Of a stretch of DNA of 40,737 nt, positions 16,701 to 25,000 are shown piece after piece; the stretch's first letter is position 1, and each line of letters begins with the position of its first letter. The DNA comes from Allokutzneria sp. NRRL B-24872 (GTDB taxonomy: Bacteria > Actinomycetota > Actinomycetes > Mycobacteriales > Pseudonocardiaceae): assembly GCF_002155965.1 (NCBI RefSeq), contig NZ_MUMH01000050.1, positions 1 through 40,737 on the forward strand, written 5' to 3'. A program made the translations under genes and the position numbers. The notes beneath the pieces were generated by a model. It saw nothing but the letters and a program-made list of their open reading frames with translations. It did no database searches and was not told the DNA's origin.

Positions 16701-17906
16701 GCACCTCTGCTCCGCGAACTGCTCCCGGCTGCTTCACCGCAGCTGCGCGGACTCTGGGAGAACTGGCTGGCACATCAAGATCCCGCGCGCACAGGCCAGC
16801 ACGCGGTGGTCGACCACATCTGGCAGCGACTCGACTGGTTCCGCGGAGTGCTGGAGAGCGGCACCGCCGCGGAGATCCTGACCGACCCGGTCCTGGCGCC
16901 CGCCAACGCCGGTGCGGAGAGCGTGCCGGTGATCGCTCGCGAGATCGCTGAGCTGGCGAAAGAGCTGGGACGGCCTGTTGAGGTCGTGGAGCTCGGCGGC
17001 CGTGAAGGTGTTGCCGCGCAACGACTTCTCGCGGAGCTCAAGCCTTCTGAGGTGCGCTACACGCTGATCGATCCGTCCACGTCGATGGTCCAAACAGCGG
17101 CGCGGCGGCTCGACGGAGTGAACTGCCAACGCATTCCCGAAGATCGAGTGCCGGAGTCGTTGCGGCACAGGTTCGACGTGGTGCTCGCGCACAACGTTCT
17201 GCACCGCTACACCGACGTGCGCCATGGGATCGCCGTCGCGGGGCTCCTCGCGCGCAGCGGCGGTCGGGTGATCGCGGTGGAGCCGACCGTGCTGGCGCCC
17301 ATCGGCCTGCTCACGGCGGCGGTGCTGGAGAACGGCTTCGAAGGGCTCGACGCGGAGCGCAGGGCCAACGGGTCGCCGATGCTCGACGCACGGCGGTGGG
17401 CGGAGCTGTTCGCCGAAGCCGGGTTCACGGAGGTGGTACTCCGTTCCGTCGGGGACTCCGGCCTGGCAACCGTCCAGGGTCGTCGACCGGCCGACGCGGT
17501 GGACGTCGATCTCGACGACGTGCAGCGCCACGTCGACGGTCGCCTGCCCGCGCACATGATCCCCGAGCACATCGAAGTGCTGCCGTGGTTGCCGCTGAGC
17601 GCCAACGGCAAGGTCGACCGTTCCGCGCTGGCCGCCCCTACTGATGAGACCGCGGGGGAAGCCCCGCGCGGCGAGGTGGAGACGCGGCTGGCGGCGATGT
17701 GGTCGGACCTGCTCGGCGTCAGCGACATCGGGCGCGACCAGAGCTTCTTCGCGCTCGGCGGTGACTCGCTGCTGGCCACGCGGTTCATCCAGGAGGCGGA
17801 AGCGCGCTTCGGCGTGGTCATGCCGCTCCGCCAGTTGTTCGCCGCGCCCACGATCGCCAGCACCGCCCCGGCGTTCGAGGTCGACATCGAGGAGGGCGAG
17901 CTGTGA
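10734..17906 (+). CDS. NRPS 1: ArCP-Cy-A-PCP-Cy-A[MT/E-like]-PCP
   Basis: About 2390 residues; start at GTG 10734, overlapping the thioesterase stop. Order: an EntB-like aryl carrier domain (1-72, ESGMDSI, Ser33); a cyclization domain (about 78-490; DxxxxDxxS as D195, D200, S203); adenylation domain 1 (about 500-1030); PCP (Ser1076); a second Cy domain (about 1125-1555; D1246, D1251, S1254); adenylation domain 2 (about 1565-2300) with a roughly 320-residue methyltransferase/epimerase-like insert (1940-2262); PCP (Ser2345). The A2 code reads DLYNLSLIW, the classical cysteine code of pyochelin and yersiniabactin synthetases. A1 reads DLYSMGLIH, which is atypical. The chain ends in an acidic tail (EVDIEEGEL) that may dock to NRPS 2. 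It should load an aryl acid and build two azoline rings. Confidence 0.95.
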   Translation: MTIDLLGTVASVLKVPAESLDEHANLIESGMDSIAMMRVAGKLRRAGAKVSFADLAERPAVAAWRELLGEKASPLPRAEVDEFAPFELDPLQHAMWIGREEGVAAHFYAEFEVEDIDPERLEAAVRTVIDRHGMTRVSVDANGQQRISPSSDWPGLKVHDGDVRAELSERIADGRVFDVQLSRVDGRYRVHVNLDMVAADAMSLRILVNDIARVYHGEVLPPLDYSFPRYLADRAASRDVEQDKTWWLDKLGELPGAPSLPVLPSKDLRVERRQFWLDPKASEQLRERSRSLGLTPAVVLATAFAEVVGAWSSEQNFLLNIPVFGREPLHDDVDSLVGAFSSSVLLGVRTGSPFVDACRRVQQDLREASSHSGFTGVDVLRELTRANGDQVVAPVVFASTLDFGELNGLGRPVWMISQGPQVWLDAQVTELDGGILLSWDAREAFFAEGVLDAMFAAFTGLVTALPWDEPIGTLGTIRPGTRGEAPGKPLYQRFFEIAEAEPERTALVWGEDGTMSYGDLSLKARRVSTMLMAQGVQPGDAVGITLPKGADQVVAVLGVLAAGAYYIPSGVDVPAARRAQAHAAAKVVLTESVLADAIDHRPLDSVVSVSGEDLMYVIFTSGSTGVPKGVEVPHRAVSNTIEAVNEHFGVSRDDRTIALSALDFDLSAYDLFAFLSFGGSVVLLNEEQRRDAHAWAELMRRWDVSVVSCVPALLDMLIVAGDFGDRLWLVMLGGDWVTVDLPGRLRELRPGCRFAGLGGMTEAAIHATVFEVDEVDPNWNAVPYGTPLRNMRCRVVDAHGRDCPDWVAGELWVSGAGVARGYQNDVARTAEKFVEFDGARWYRTGDLARYWPDGTVEFLGRTDHQVKIRGHRIELGEIEAALTAFPGVAQGIAVVTDERRIAAAITMAPDRDLIASFVDYLLEMAPDTDSPSVTQWLVGREPAPWSTVRWQGGPFAHALAERTDELVAILHGDGDITEFDRLGEVDLQALQASLAERLPAVMVPDRVVVLPALPITANGKIDRAALKRELSMKDASEELTPPRGPVEETVAAAWSELLGVPVLGREQNFFLLGGDSLLATRLVGRLNAAGLGNVALAGLFANPTLAAFAATLTEGVALVTQVVADPANRFEPFPPTDVQRAYWIGRGEDFTLGGIGSHFYREYAVPDLDVVRLEAAVNALVARHDMLRAVFDEHGQQHVLSEVPAYRVSTVDNLREGMSHKVFDPAVWPLFSVSVSRDGVLGIGTDNLIFDALSVLTFYSELGALYADLDAELPPVGMSFRDYVLTGTPSADKAEEYWTARLPELPPAPQLPLAVDPAEVERPRFVRRESVLDARRWEAITERARECGVTPSAVLMSAFADVLGRWSGRADLTLNVTLFDRREAHPDIANVIGDFTSLILVDHHPVAGEAWADGTRRLQERLWGALDHREASAVWVLRELARRAGEAEVTMPVVFTSALGLPFPENSLLAEPVWGISQTPQVWLDHQVSEVDGGIALVWDAVEELFPAGMVDAMFAAYLQELDWLANSDWSAPAPDLLPASQRGVRDTVNATEGPRSEVLLHQEFFRIAEESPSLPALLWGTDGSLSYGALAARARRVASLLLAEGVRPGETVAVTLPKGVDQIVAVLGVLAAGAAYVPIGVDQPPVRRERILRLSGARVVVTPELVRKAESAEPAPVVLGADRLAYVIFTSGSTGEPKGVEITHFAAMNTIADVNSRFEVTAADRVLAVSALDFDLSVYDVFGLLSAGGAVVLVEEESRRDARRWLELVHRHGVTVWNSVPALLDMLLIVGDRVPLRLVLVSGDWVGLDLPGKLGCRFVALGGATEASIWSNHFEVGSVDPSWNSIPYGFPLRNQQFRVVDDFGRDCPDWTAGELWIGGAGVALGYRGAPEATAAQFVGGWYRTGDMGRYWPDGTLEFLGRRDHQVKIRGHRIELGEVEAALQSHPAVGQAVVSQTLTAAVVPAPLPPTTSISGVVETVDLGDQAAAVAPLLRELLPAASPQLRGLWENWLAHQDPARTGQHAVVDHIWQRLDWFRGVLESGTAAEILTDPVLAPANAGAESVPVIAREIAELAKELGRPVEVVELGGREGVAAQRLLAELKPSEVRYTLIDPSTSMVQTAARRLDGVNCQRIPEDRVPESLRHRFDVVLAHNVLHRYTDVRHGIAVAGLLARSGGRVIAVEPTVLAPIGLLTAAVLENGFEGLDAERRANGSPMLDARRWAELFAEAGFTEVVLRSVGDSGLATVQGRRPADAVDVDLDDVQRHVDGRLPAHMIPEHIEVLPWLPLSANGKVDRSALAAPTDETAGEAPRGEVETRLAAMWSDLLGVSDIGRDQSFFALGGDSLLATRFIQEAEARFGVVMPLRQLFAAPTIASTAPAFEVDIEEGEL

Positions 17907-18814
17907 TCGCGCTCCTCGGCGCCACCGGCGCTGTCGGCAGGCACGTCCTCCGCGCGCTGCCCGGCGAGGTTCGGGCGGGCAGTCGATCGTCCGGTGTGGA
18001 CGTTCACGACGACCGGTCCCTTGCGGAGTTCGTCGCCGGTGCCTCGGTGGTGGTGAACTGCGTCGGCCCGTCGCACCAGACCGCCGCTCGCGTCGCCGAG
18101 GCCGCCGTGAACGCCGGGGCCGACCACGTGGACGCCGGAGGCGCTGACGCCGTTGTCGATCCGCGAGGTCAGCGCGTTGTCTTCGCGGCAGGGGCTTCGC
18201 CGGGCCTGTCCGGGCTGCTTCCCCGCTGGCTGGGCTCGCGCGGAACGAGGCTGACGATGTACTGCGGAGTGCTCGACCGGTTCACCACAGCTGGGGCGGA
18301 GGACTACCTCAACGGGGTCAACGAGCCCCTGGCGGCGTGGCGGAACGGCCAGGTGAAGCGTGGTGCGTTGACCCGTGTGTCCGATGTGGACATTCCGTTC
18401 TTCGACGAGCCGGTGTCGGCCTTCCCGTTCATGGACGCTGAAAACGAAGCCGTCGCTCGTTCACTGTCGCTTGTGGACGGTGACTGGTACAGCGTCGTGG
18501 AGGGCAAGCACCTCCTGCGTGCGCTCGGCGAGCGGAAAGGCCTGTGCGAGGCTTCCGCGCTGGACCTCGCTGGCCGGAGCCCGAGGGTGACCTTCGTGGC
18601 TGAACTCGACGGCCGGACCGCCGTGTTGCGCGCGGGCAGCGTCGCGGAGTTGACGGCGGCGATGACCGTGGCCGCCACCAAGGCAATCCTGCGCGGCGAT
18701 GTCCCTTGTGGACTCCACCGCGCCGCGACCGTGCTGGAGCCCTTCGACGGCTTGGACGTGACGGTGTTCGACGCGCCGCTCGCCGACCTCGTTGTCGAGG
18801 AGGGCGCGCTGTGA
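17903..18814 (+). CDS. Saccharopine dehydrogenase-like NAD(P)-binding oxidoreductase
   Basis: The 303-residue protein opens with a Rossmann loop GATGAVGRHV (residues 5-14) and continues with VVVNCVGPSHQTAARVAEAAVNAGADHVDAGG in family register (abbreviated here as NCVGP...DHVDAGG), typical of the saccharopine-dehydrogenase-like group. It lacks the full length of lysine-pathway enzymes (about 390-450 residues). The GTG start overlaps the NRPS 1 stop (GTGA), and its own stop overlaps the imide reductase start, so it is tightly coupled to both. A redox step on the chain, or assistance to the imide reductase, is likely. I recall similar neighbours in coelibactin-type clusters but the exact reaction is unknown to me. 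Confidence 0.8.
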   Translation: MIALLGATGAVGRHVLRALPGEVRAGSRSSGVDVHDDRSLAEFVAGASVVVNCVGPSHQTAARVAEAAVNAGADHVDAGGADAVVDPRGQRVVFAAGASPGLSGLLPRWLGSRGTRLTMYCGVLDRFTTAGAEDYLNGVNEPLAAWRNGQVKRGALTRVSDVDIPFFDEPVSAFPFMDAENEAVARSLSLVDGDWYSVVEGKHLLRALGERKGLCEASALDLAGRSPRVTFVAELDGRTAVLRAGSVAELTAAMTVAATKAILRGDVPCGLHRAATVLEPFDGLDVTVFDAPLADLVVEEGAL

Positions 18815-19797
18815 AGGTCCTCGTTTGCGGGACGACCTTCGGGCAGTCCTACCTCGCCGCCATCGCCCAGCTCGCCGGGAACTTCGAGCTGGCCGGAGTC
18901 CTCGGGCGCGGCAGCGAGCGTTCTGTCGCCACCGCGCACCGAGCCGGAGTGCCGCTCTACACCGCCGTCGACCAGCTCCCCGATGACATCGACCTCGCGT
19001 GCGTGGTCGTGCGCTCATCGTCGATGGGCGGGCCGGGCAGCGAGCTGGCGCGGGAACTGCTCGCGCGCGGAATCAACGTGCTGCAAGAGCAACCCGTGCA
19101 CCACGACGACCTCGCCGAGTCGCTCCGCGTCGCGCGCAGGAACAACGTGACCTACCGGCTCGGCGATCTGTACGCACAGCTGCCTGCCGCGCGCCGATTC
19201 GTCGCCGCAGCAAGGGAACTGGGCAGGCCGCTGTACGTGGACGCCGTGTGCGGGGTGCAGGTGTCCTTCCCGCTGCTGCACGTCATCGGCGACGCTCTCG
19301 GCACCGTGCGCCCGTGGAGCTTCACCAAGCTCATGGACGGCGAGCCGTTCTCCGTTGTGGGCGGCCAAATCGGCGGTGTTCCGGTCACTCTGCGCGTGCA
19401 GAACCAGATCAACCCGGACGACCCCGACAACCATATGCACGTGCTGCACCGGATCACCATCGGCACCGACAGCGGCACGCTCACGCTCAACGACGCGCAC
19501 GGGCCGGTGTCGTGGACGCCGCGGCTGCACATCCCGGAGTCCGTCCGCACGTCCTTCGACTTCACCGCGCCCGACGCCGCGCACCTCGCCGAGCCGTGCA
19601 CCACGCAGCTGGCGGGAAATCCTGGCAGCTACAAGGAATTCCTCACCGAGGAGTTGCCCGCGGCAATCGGCAGAGACCTCCTTTCGATGGTGGAGGGCGC
19701 GCGGCCGGACCAGTACCACCTGACGCTGTGCCGGATGTGGCAGGACCTGACGTCCCAGCTCGGCTACGCGTCCCTCCTCACCGGGCTCCCTCAGTGA
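18811..19797 (+). CDS. Thiazolinyl imide reductase (PchG/Irp3/YbtU family)
   Basis: The 328-residue protein has the N-terminal KVLVCGTTFGQSYLAAI segment, a Gfo/Idh/MocA-like Rossmann fold start with the GxxFG pattern seen in PchG and Irp3, then NVLQEQPVHHDD and NNVTYRLGDLY in the places the family has them. These enzymes use NADPH to reduce one thiazoline of the carrier-bound chain to a thiazolidine. I chose GTG 18811, which overlaps the previous stop as GTGA; the open frame upstream is Arg-rich and lies in the previous gene. Its stop overlaps the end of the opposite-strand methyltransferase gene by seven bases. Which ring is reduced cannot be read from sequence. Confidence 0.9.
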   Translation: MKVLVCGTTFGQSYLAAIAQLAGNFELAGVLGRGSERSVATAHRAGVPLYTAVDQLPDDIDLACVVVRSSSMGGPGSELARELLARGINVLQEQPVHHDDLAESLRVARRNNVTYRLGDLYAQLPAARRFVAAARELGRPLYVDAVCGVQVSFPLLHVIGDALGTVRPWSFTKLMDGEPFSVVGGQIGGVPVTLRVQNQINPDDPDNHMHVLHRITIGTDSGTLTLNDAHGPVSWTPRLHIPESVRTSFDFTAPDAAHLAEPCTTQLAGNPGSYKEFLTEELPAAIGRDLLSMVEGARPDQYHLTLCRMWQDLTSQLGYASLLTGLPQ

Positions 19798-21260
19798 CGC
19801 GCGACGAACAGGTATTGCGACATCGGCGACAGCGGGTGCGCGTCGTCGGGCGTGACGTCCACAAGGGACAGTCCGGCCCGGTCGATGGCCTCGACCCACT
19901 GCTGCCGCGAGAGGAACGTGGTGCCGCTGCGCAGCCTGGCGTCCTCGGCGGCGGTCATCATGAACGCCTGGGAGATCAGGATCTCGTAGTACTCACGGGT
20001 GGGCTCGATGATCAGCAGCGAGCCGCCGGGCACGAGGAGGTCCTTGAGCCGCTTGAGGGTCGCGTCGGCGTCGCGTGCGTTGTTGAGCACGCCCGCCGCG
20101 ATCACCGCGTCAAAGGTACCGAGGCCCTCGGGGTTCTCGGTGTCAATGTCGTAGATCCCGTAGCGGACCCACGGGTGCTCGGCGAAGCGCTCCTTGGCCG
20201 TGGTCAGGAAGAACGCCGACAGATCGGTGAACAAGTAGTCGGTGGCCTGCCCGGCCAGGTCGCGGATCACGACCTCGCTCGTCGCACCGGTTCCCGCGCC
20301 GACTTCGAGGATGCGCTTGGCACCGAGTCGCTGAACGTACTCGCTCACGCGGGCGTTGAGGTGCCGCGCGACGGCGGTGTCCCGGTAGAGCGCGTCGGCG
20401 ATGTCCGTGCGCCCCTCGGGGAACAGCAGCAGCGTCGCCTGCTCCTCACCGGTCATGAGCTGCGGCAGCCGCTCCGCGTTGTGCCGGAAGTACGCGGCGA
20501 CCTCGGCCGCGCCGAGATGCCCCGTCCACAGCTTCTCCGAGGCGTCCCAAGCCTTTTCGACCGCGTCACGGCTGATCGGCTCGGTTCCCAAGAAGCGATC
20601 ACCTTGGCGGGCGAGGACTCCGTGCTCGGTGAGCGCGACGAGCCAGCGCTGCACGACACCGTGGTGCCGCTCCGCGACGCGCGCCGCATTCAGGATCTCC
20701 TCGGCGGAGTGGCTGACAGCGGCGTCGCGGAGCACGCCGTTCGCTTGCAGGGTAAGCAACATCGACGCCAGCACGGCGTCACGGAAGCGCGCGACGAACT
20801 GCTCGACGTGATCGAGGGTGAGAGTGTCCACACGGGACAGTGCTGGTCCGGGGAGGTCGAACCGCGCGGGCTCGCCGACGTAGTAGATCCGGTTCAGCTC
20901 GGACAGGTCGGTCATCGGCGCGGACGGCTCGGAGTTCAAGCGCTCCACCAACTTCGACGGCAGCGTCACCGCCGTGGCACCACTGCGCTCCAGCAGCGCG
21001 AGCGTGCGCGCAGGGTGGGCGTCGGGGTCACCGAGCACGACTGTGCCGCCCGCGAGCAGCGTCGCGAGCACGATGTCGCTCCCGGCTCCGCGCAGCGGGA
21101 ACAGTACGAGATTGCGTTCCGTGCGACCGCCGAAAGCCTCCAGCCACGGGCCAACCCCGGGTGCTCCGGAATCGAGAGCTTCGCGCAATTCGGGGGCCGA
21201 CCGCAAAGCGTCGTCCTCATCGACGCGACGGCGCAGAAAATCGATGTCGGTGACGTTCAT
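19791..21260 (-). CDS. Stand-alone SAM methyltransferase with an adenylation-domain-like N-terminus
   Basis: In the 489-residue protein the C-terminal half is a class I methyltransferase: motif I ILEVGAGTGATSE near residues 315-327, FDAVIAAGVLNNARD and LLVPGGSLLIIEPTRE, closely resembling the methyltransferase domains embedded in Cy-type NRPS modules. Residues about 48-145 (LVLFPLRGAGSDIVLATLLA, GGTVVL, LSELNRIYYVGEP) resemble the middle of an adenylation (ANL) domain but lack its ATP-binding motifs. The protein therefore looks like a methyltransferase cut out of an NRPS module with a piece of A domain attached. It probably methylates the chain in trans. The gene lies opposite to its neighbours, converging on the imide reductase and diverging from the VOC gene. 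AGGGTGA before the ATG at 21260 is the likely ribosome site. Confidence 0.85.
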   Translation of the reverse strand: MNVTDIDFLRRRVDEDDALRSAPELREALDSGAPGVGPWLEAFGGRTERNLVLFPLRGAGSDIVLATLLAGGTVVLGDPDAHPARTLALLERSGATAVTLPSKLVERLNSEPSAPMTDLSELNRIYYVGEPARFDLPGPALSRVDTLTLDHVEQFVARFRDAVLASMLLTLQANGVLRDAAVSHSAEEILNAARVAERHHGVVQRWLVALTEHGVLARQGDRFLGTEPISRDAVEKAWDASEKLWTGHLGAAEVAAYFRHNAERLPQLMTGEEQATLLLFPEGRTDIADALYRDTAVARHLNARVSEYVQRLGAKRILEVGAGTGATSEVVIRDLAGQATDYLFTDLSAFFLTTAKERFAEHPWVRYGIYDIDTENPEGLGTFDAVIAAGVLNNARDADATLKRLKDLLVPGGSLLIIEPTREYYEILISQAFMMTAAEDARLRSGTTFLSRQQWVEAIDRAGLSLVDVTPDDAHPLSPMSQYLFVARH

Positions 21261-21313
21261 GCGGTCACCCTAACTCGTCTAGCTGCGTGGATGTCAAGAA
21301 AGGGATTTTCGTC

Positions 21314-22018
21314 ATGCTGAGGACGAGTCACGTCCTGTGTCGCGTGGAGGACATTCACGAGACGGTCCAGAATTTCATCGAGCTGGGTTTCGAGGTGGGC
21401 TGGGGAAGTGATCCCAAGAAAGCACGCAATGCGCTGATCTGGTTTTCCGAAGGTCCGTTCATCGAGTTCTTCGAGTTCCCGTCGAAGCTCGCCCCGCTGC
21501 GCTGGCCGGTCGCGCTGCGCTTCGGCAGGGGCATGGGCGCGCGGCTGCACAAGTGGTCCAGGCCGGGCAAGGGCTGGCGCGACCTCGCGCTGGAGACCGA
21601 CGACACCGACCTGACCGCGACCAGGGCCGAGCTCACCGCGACCGGCGTGGAAGTCTCGCGGATCTTCCGCAACGGCCGCACCCGCCCGGACGGGCAGCGC
21701 GTGCGCTACCAGATGCTCGCGCCGAGCCCGGTCGAGCTGCCGTTCGTCGTCTCCTCCTACGACCCGCCGCAGCGCCCCGCCGAGGTCGAACACCCCAACG
21801 GCGCAACGGGAATCGCCGCGATCCGCTACGGGGTCAGCCGCGTCCAGCGCCCGCACTTCGACCGCTGTGTCCGCCCCGACCAGTGGCTTCGCCCAGAACC
21901 CGCGCTGACCACCGGCGTCATCGGTGTCCAGCTACACGGCCTCCGCGCCGAACTCGACCCGGCGAAGCTGCACGGCACCGTTCTCACCCCCGCACCCATT
22001 GAGGAGCCCCAGTCGTGA
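21314..22018 (+). CDS. VOC-fold (glyoxalase-like) protein
   Basis: The 234-residue protein starts LRTSHVLCRVEDIHETVQNF, the first beta-alpha unit of a vicinal-oxygen-chelate domain, followed by GFEVGWGSDPKKARNALIWF and a second unit around residues 85-150. The fold covers glyoxalases, dioxygenases, isomerases and bleomycin-type binding proteins, so the activity is open. I chose the ATG at 21314, preceded by AAAGGGA; a GTG at 21287 is in frame but lacks a site. Its stop overlaps the NRPS 2 start (GTGA), so it is made together with the synthetase. Binding or protecting a metal-chelating product, or isomerising an intermediate, are possible. Confidence 0.75.
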   Translation: MLRTSHVLCRVEDIHETVQNFIELGFEVGWGSDPKKARNALIWFSEGPFIEFFEFPSKLAPLRWPVALRFGRGMGARLHKWSRPGKGWRDLALETDDTDLTATRAELTATGVEVSRIFRNGRTRPDGQRVRYQMLAPSPVELPFVVSSYDPPQRPAEVEHPNGATGIAAIRYGVSRVQRPHFDRCVRPDQWLRPEPALTTGVIGVQLHGLRAELDPAKLHGTVLTPAPIEEPQS

Positions 22019-25000
22019 CCACGCCAGAAACCCTTGTCGCAGACCTCAACCGCGCGGGCGTGAAGCTCTGGGCGGAGGACGGCAAGCTCCGCTACCGCGC
22101 TCCCAAGGGCGTGCTCACCGGTGACCTCCTCGAAGCTCTCCGTGCTGGCAAGGACGCTGTCCTTTCGTTGCTGCAGAACGAAAGCGGCGCGCTCGTCCCC
22201 GATCCCGCCGGGCGCAACGAACCCTTCCCCCTGACCGACGTCCAGGCCGCGTACCTGCTCGGCCGCAACGACGCGTTCGGCTTCGGCGGCGTCGCGTGTC
22301 ACGTCTACGTCGAAGTGAGCTATCCGACGCTGGACGAGGACCGCTTAACGGCCGCGTGGAACCGCCTCATCGAGCGGCACGACATGCTGCGCGCGGTGAT
22401 CTCCACCGACGGCTACCAGCGCGTGCTCCCCGAGGTGCCCAAGGTGACCGTGCCCGTCACCGACCTCCGCGGCAAGCCGGACGCACAGTCCACTTTGGAC
22501 TCGATCCGTGAGGAGTTCGGCCACCACGTCTACGACACCACGCAGTGGCCGCTGTTCGACCTGCGCGCCACGCGGACCGACGAGCACGCCGTGCTGCACG
22601 TGTCGCTGGACTTCCTCATCGCCGACTGGGCCAGCATCGCGATGCTGCTGGGGGAGCTGGAGGCCCTGCACGCCGACCCCGCGCGCGAGCTGCCTGAGCT
22701 GGAGATGCAGTTCCGGGACTACCTGATCACCGAGCTGAAGATGCGGGAAACCGGCCGCTACCAGCGTGATCGCGAGTACTGGGCCGCGCGGCTGGACGAG
22801 CTGCCCGCAGCGCCCGAGCTGCCGATGGATCAGCGCGACCAGGCGCCGTCGTTCTCCCGCAAGCAACTCCGGCTGACCGCGCCGCAGTGGGAGGAGTTCA
22901 AGCGCCGCACGCACAGCTGGGGCCTCACACCCTCTTCGACCGTGCTCTCCGCCTACGCCGCCGTGGTCGAGCGCTGGAGCCAGACCTCGCGGTTCTCGCT
23001 CAACCTCACCGTGCTCAACCGCCTGCCGTTGCACCCGCAGGTGCACGAGGTCGTCGGGGACTTCACCTCGGTCAACCTCCTTGAGGTGGACTGGCACGCG
23101 GGCAAGACATTCGCCGAGCGCGCCGCGGTGATCGGCACGCAGCTCTTCGACGACCTGGACCACCGGCTGTACTCCGGCGTCGAGGTGATCAGGGAGCTGG
23201 CGCGGCGCCGGGGCAGGGAGGCCGCGCTCATGCCGATCGTTTTCACCAGCGCGATCGGTATCGGCAACACGATGACCGGCTGCTTCGACGGCTTCGGCAT
23301 CACCCAGACCCCGCAGGTGTTCATCGACTGCCAGGCCATGGACGACGCGGACGGCCTCCGCGTGAACTGGGACATCCGCGACGGCGTGTTCCCGGACGGC
23401 CTCATCGACGACATGTTCGAGGCGTTCCAGTCGCTGCTGCTGCGCTTGGCCACCTCCGACGAGGCCTGGGACGCCACCACGCTCGACTTGCCGTGGTGGC
23501 AAATCGAGGAACGCCGCGCGGCCAACTCCACCGCCGCGCCGCTGCCGAACTCCCTGCTGCACGAGGAAGTCTTCGCGCAAGCTGAGCGGACACCCTCCCG
23601 CGTCGCCGTGATCGACTCACGCGGATCGGTGACCTACGCGGACCTCGCGGCACGGGCCAACGCCGTCGCGATCGCCTTGCGCGCGGCGGGATGTGCGCCC
23701 GGCTCGCACGTGGCGATCGTGATGGACAAGGGGATCGAGCAGGTCACCGCCGTCCTCGGCACGCTGCTCGCGGGCGCGGTCTACCTCCCGGTCGACACCG
23801 TGCAGCCCGTGCTGCGCCGCGAAGCGATCCTGCGCGACGCCGAGGTTCAGCACGTCCTGACGCAGTCGTGGGTGGGCGAGGGCATCCACGTCGACACCCT
23901 GTCGCCTGTCGCCGGTCCTGTCGACGGTGCCCCCGGAGACCCCGACGCGGCGGCGTACGTGATCTACACATCCGGATCGACCGGCAAGCCCAAGGGCGTG
24001 GTGATCAGCCACCGCGCCGCCGCGAACACCATCGTGGACATCAACTCCCGCTTCGGGATCACCGCCGACGACCGGGTGCTCGGCGTGGCGAACCTCGGCT
24101 TCGACCTCTCCGTCTACGACATCTTCGGCCCGCTGTCGCTCGGCGCGGCCTTGGTCTACCCGGAGCCTGCTCGCCGCGCTGACCCGTCGCACTGGGCGGA
24201 CCTGGTGGCGGAGCACGGGATCACGGTGTGGAACTCCGTCCCCGCGCTCATGCAGATGTTGCTGACCTACCTCAACGTCGAGCTGCCCAGCCTCCGGCTC
24301 GCGCTGCTGTCGGGTGACTGGATTCCGACCACCTTGCCCGGCGAGGCTTCGGTGAAGCTGCCCGGGATGGAGCTGATCAGCCTCGGTGGCGCGACCGAAG
24401 CTGCGATCTGGTCGAACTACCACCGCATCGACGGCGTTCCGTCGGGCTGGCACAGCATCCCGTACGGCAAGCCCTTGGCCAACCAGGGTTTCCGTGTGCT
24501 CGACGCTCTCGGGCAGGACTGTCCTGTGTGGACTGTCGGTGAGCTGTGCATCAGTGGCGCCGGGCTCGCGCAGGGCTACCTCGGCGACCCGGAGACCACG
24601 GCGCACCGCTTCGTCACGCGCGACGGCGAGCGGCTGTACCGCACCGGCGACCTCGGTCGCTACCGCCCCGGCGGGGACATCGAGTTCCTCGGCCGCGCCG
24701 ACACCCAGGTCAAGATCCGTGGCCACCGCATCGAACTCGGCGAGATCGAGGCCGCTCTCTGCGAGCACCCGGCCGTCGCGGCGGCCGGAGTGGTCGTTTC
24801 GGACGGTGCGCTGTTCGGCGTCGTCGAGACCGCGCGCATTTCGCCGGCTGTTCCCGATGACTCACGGCTGATCCGGATCGCCAGCGCGGCGAGCTCCACC
24901 GATCACGCGATCGCCGCTGTGCTGCACCGCGCGGCCGTCGAGTCCGACCGTCCACTTCGGATTCTCGAACTCGACCGCGAGCGCCCCGAGGTCGCGGAGG

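Noticed and set aside
19791-21260. The adenylation-like N-terminus of the methyltransferase as the missing starter ligase
   Set aside because: It lacks the P-loop and the A5-A10 motifs, so it cannot adenylate an acid.
21262-21280. Iron-box-like TTAGGGTGACC before the methyltransferase gene
   Set aside because: The match is short (about 11 of 19), and the AGGGTGA part is explained as the ribosome-binding site of that gene.
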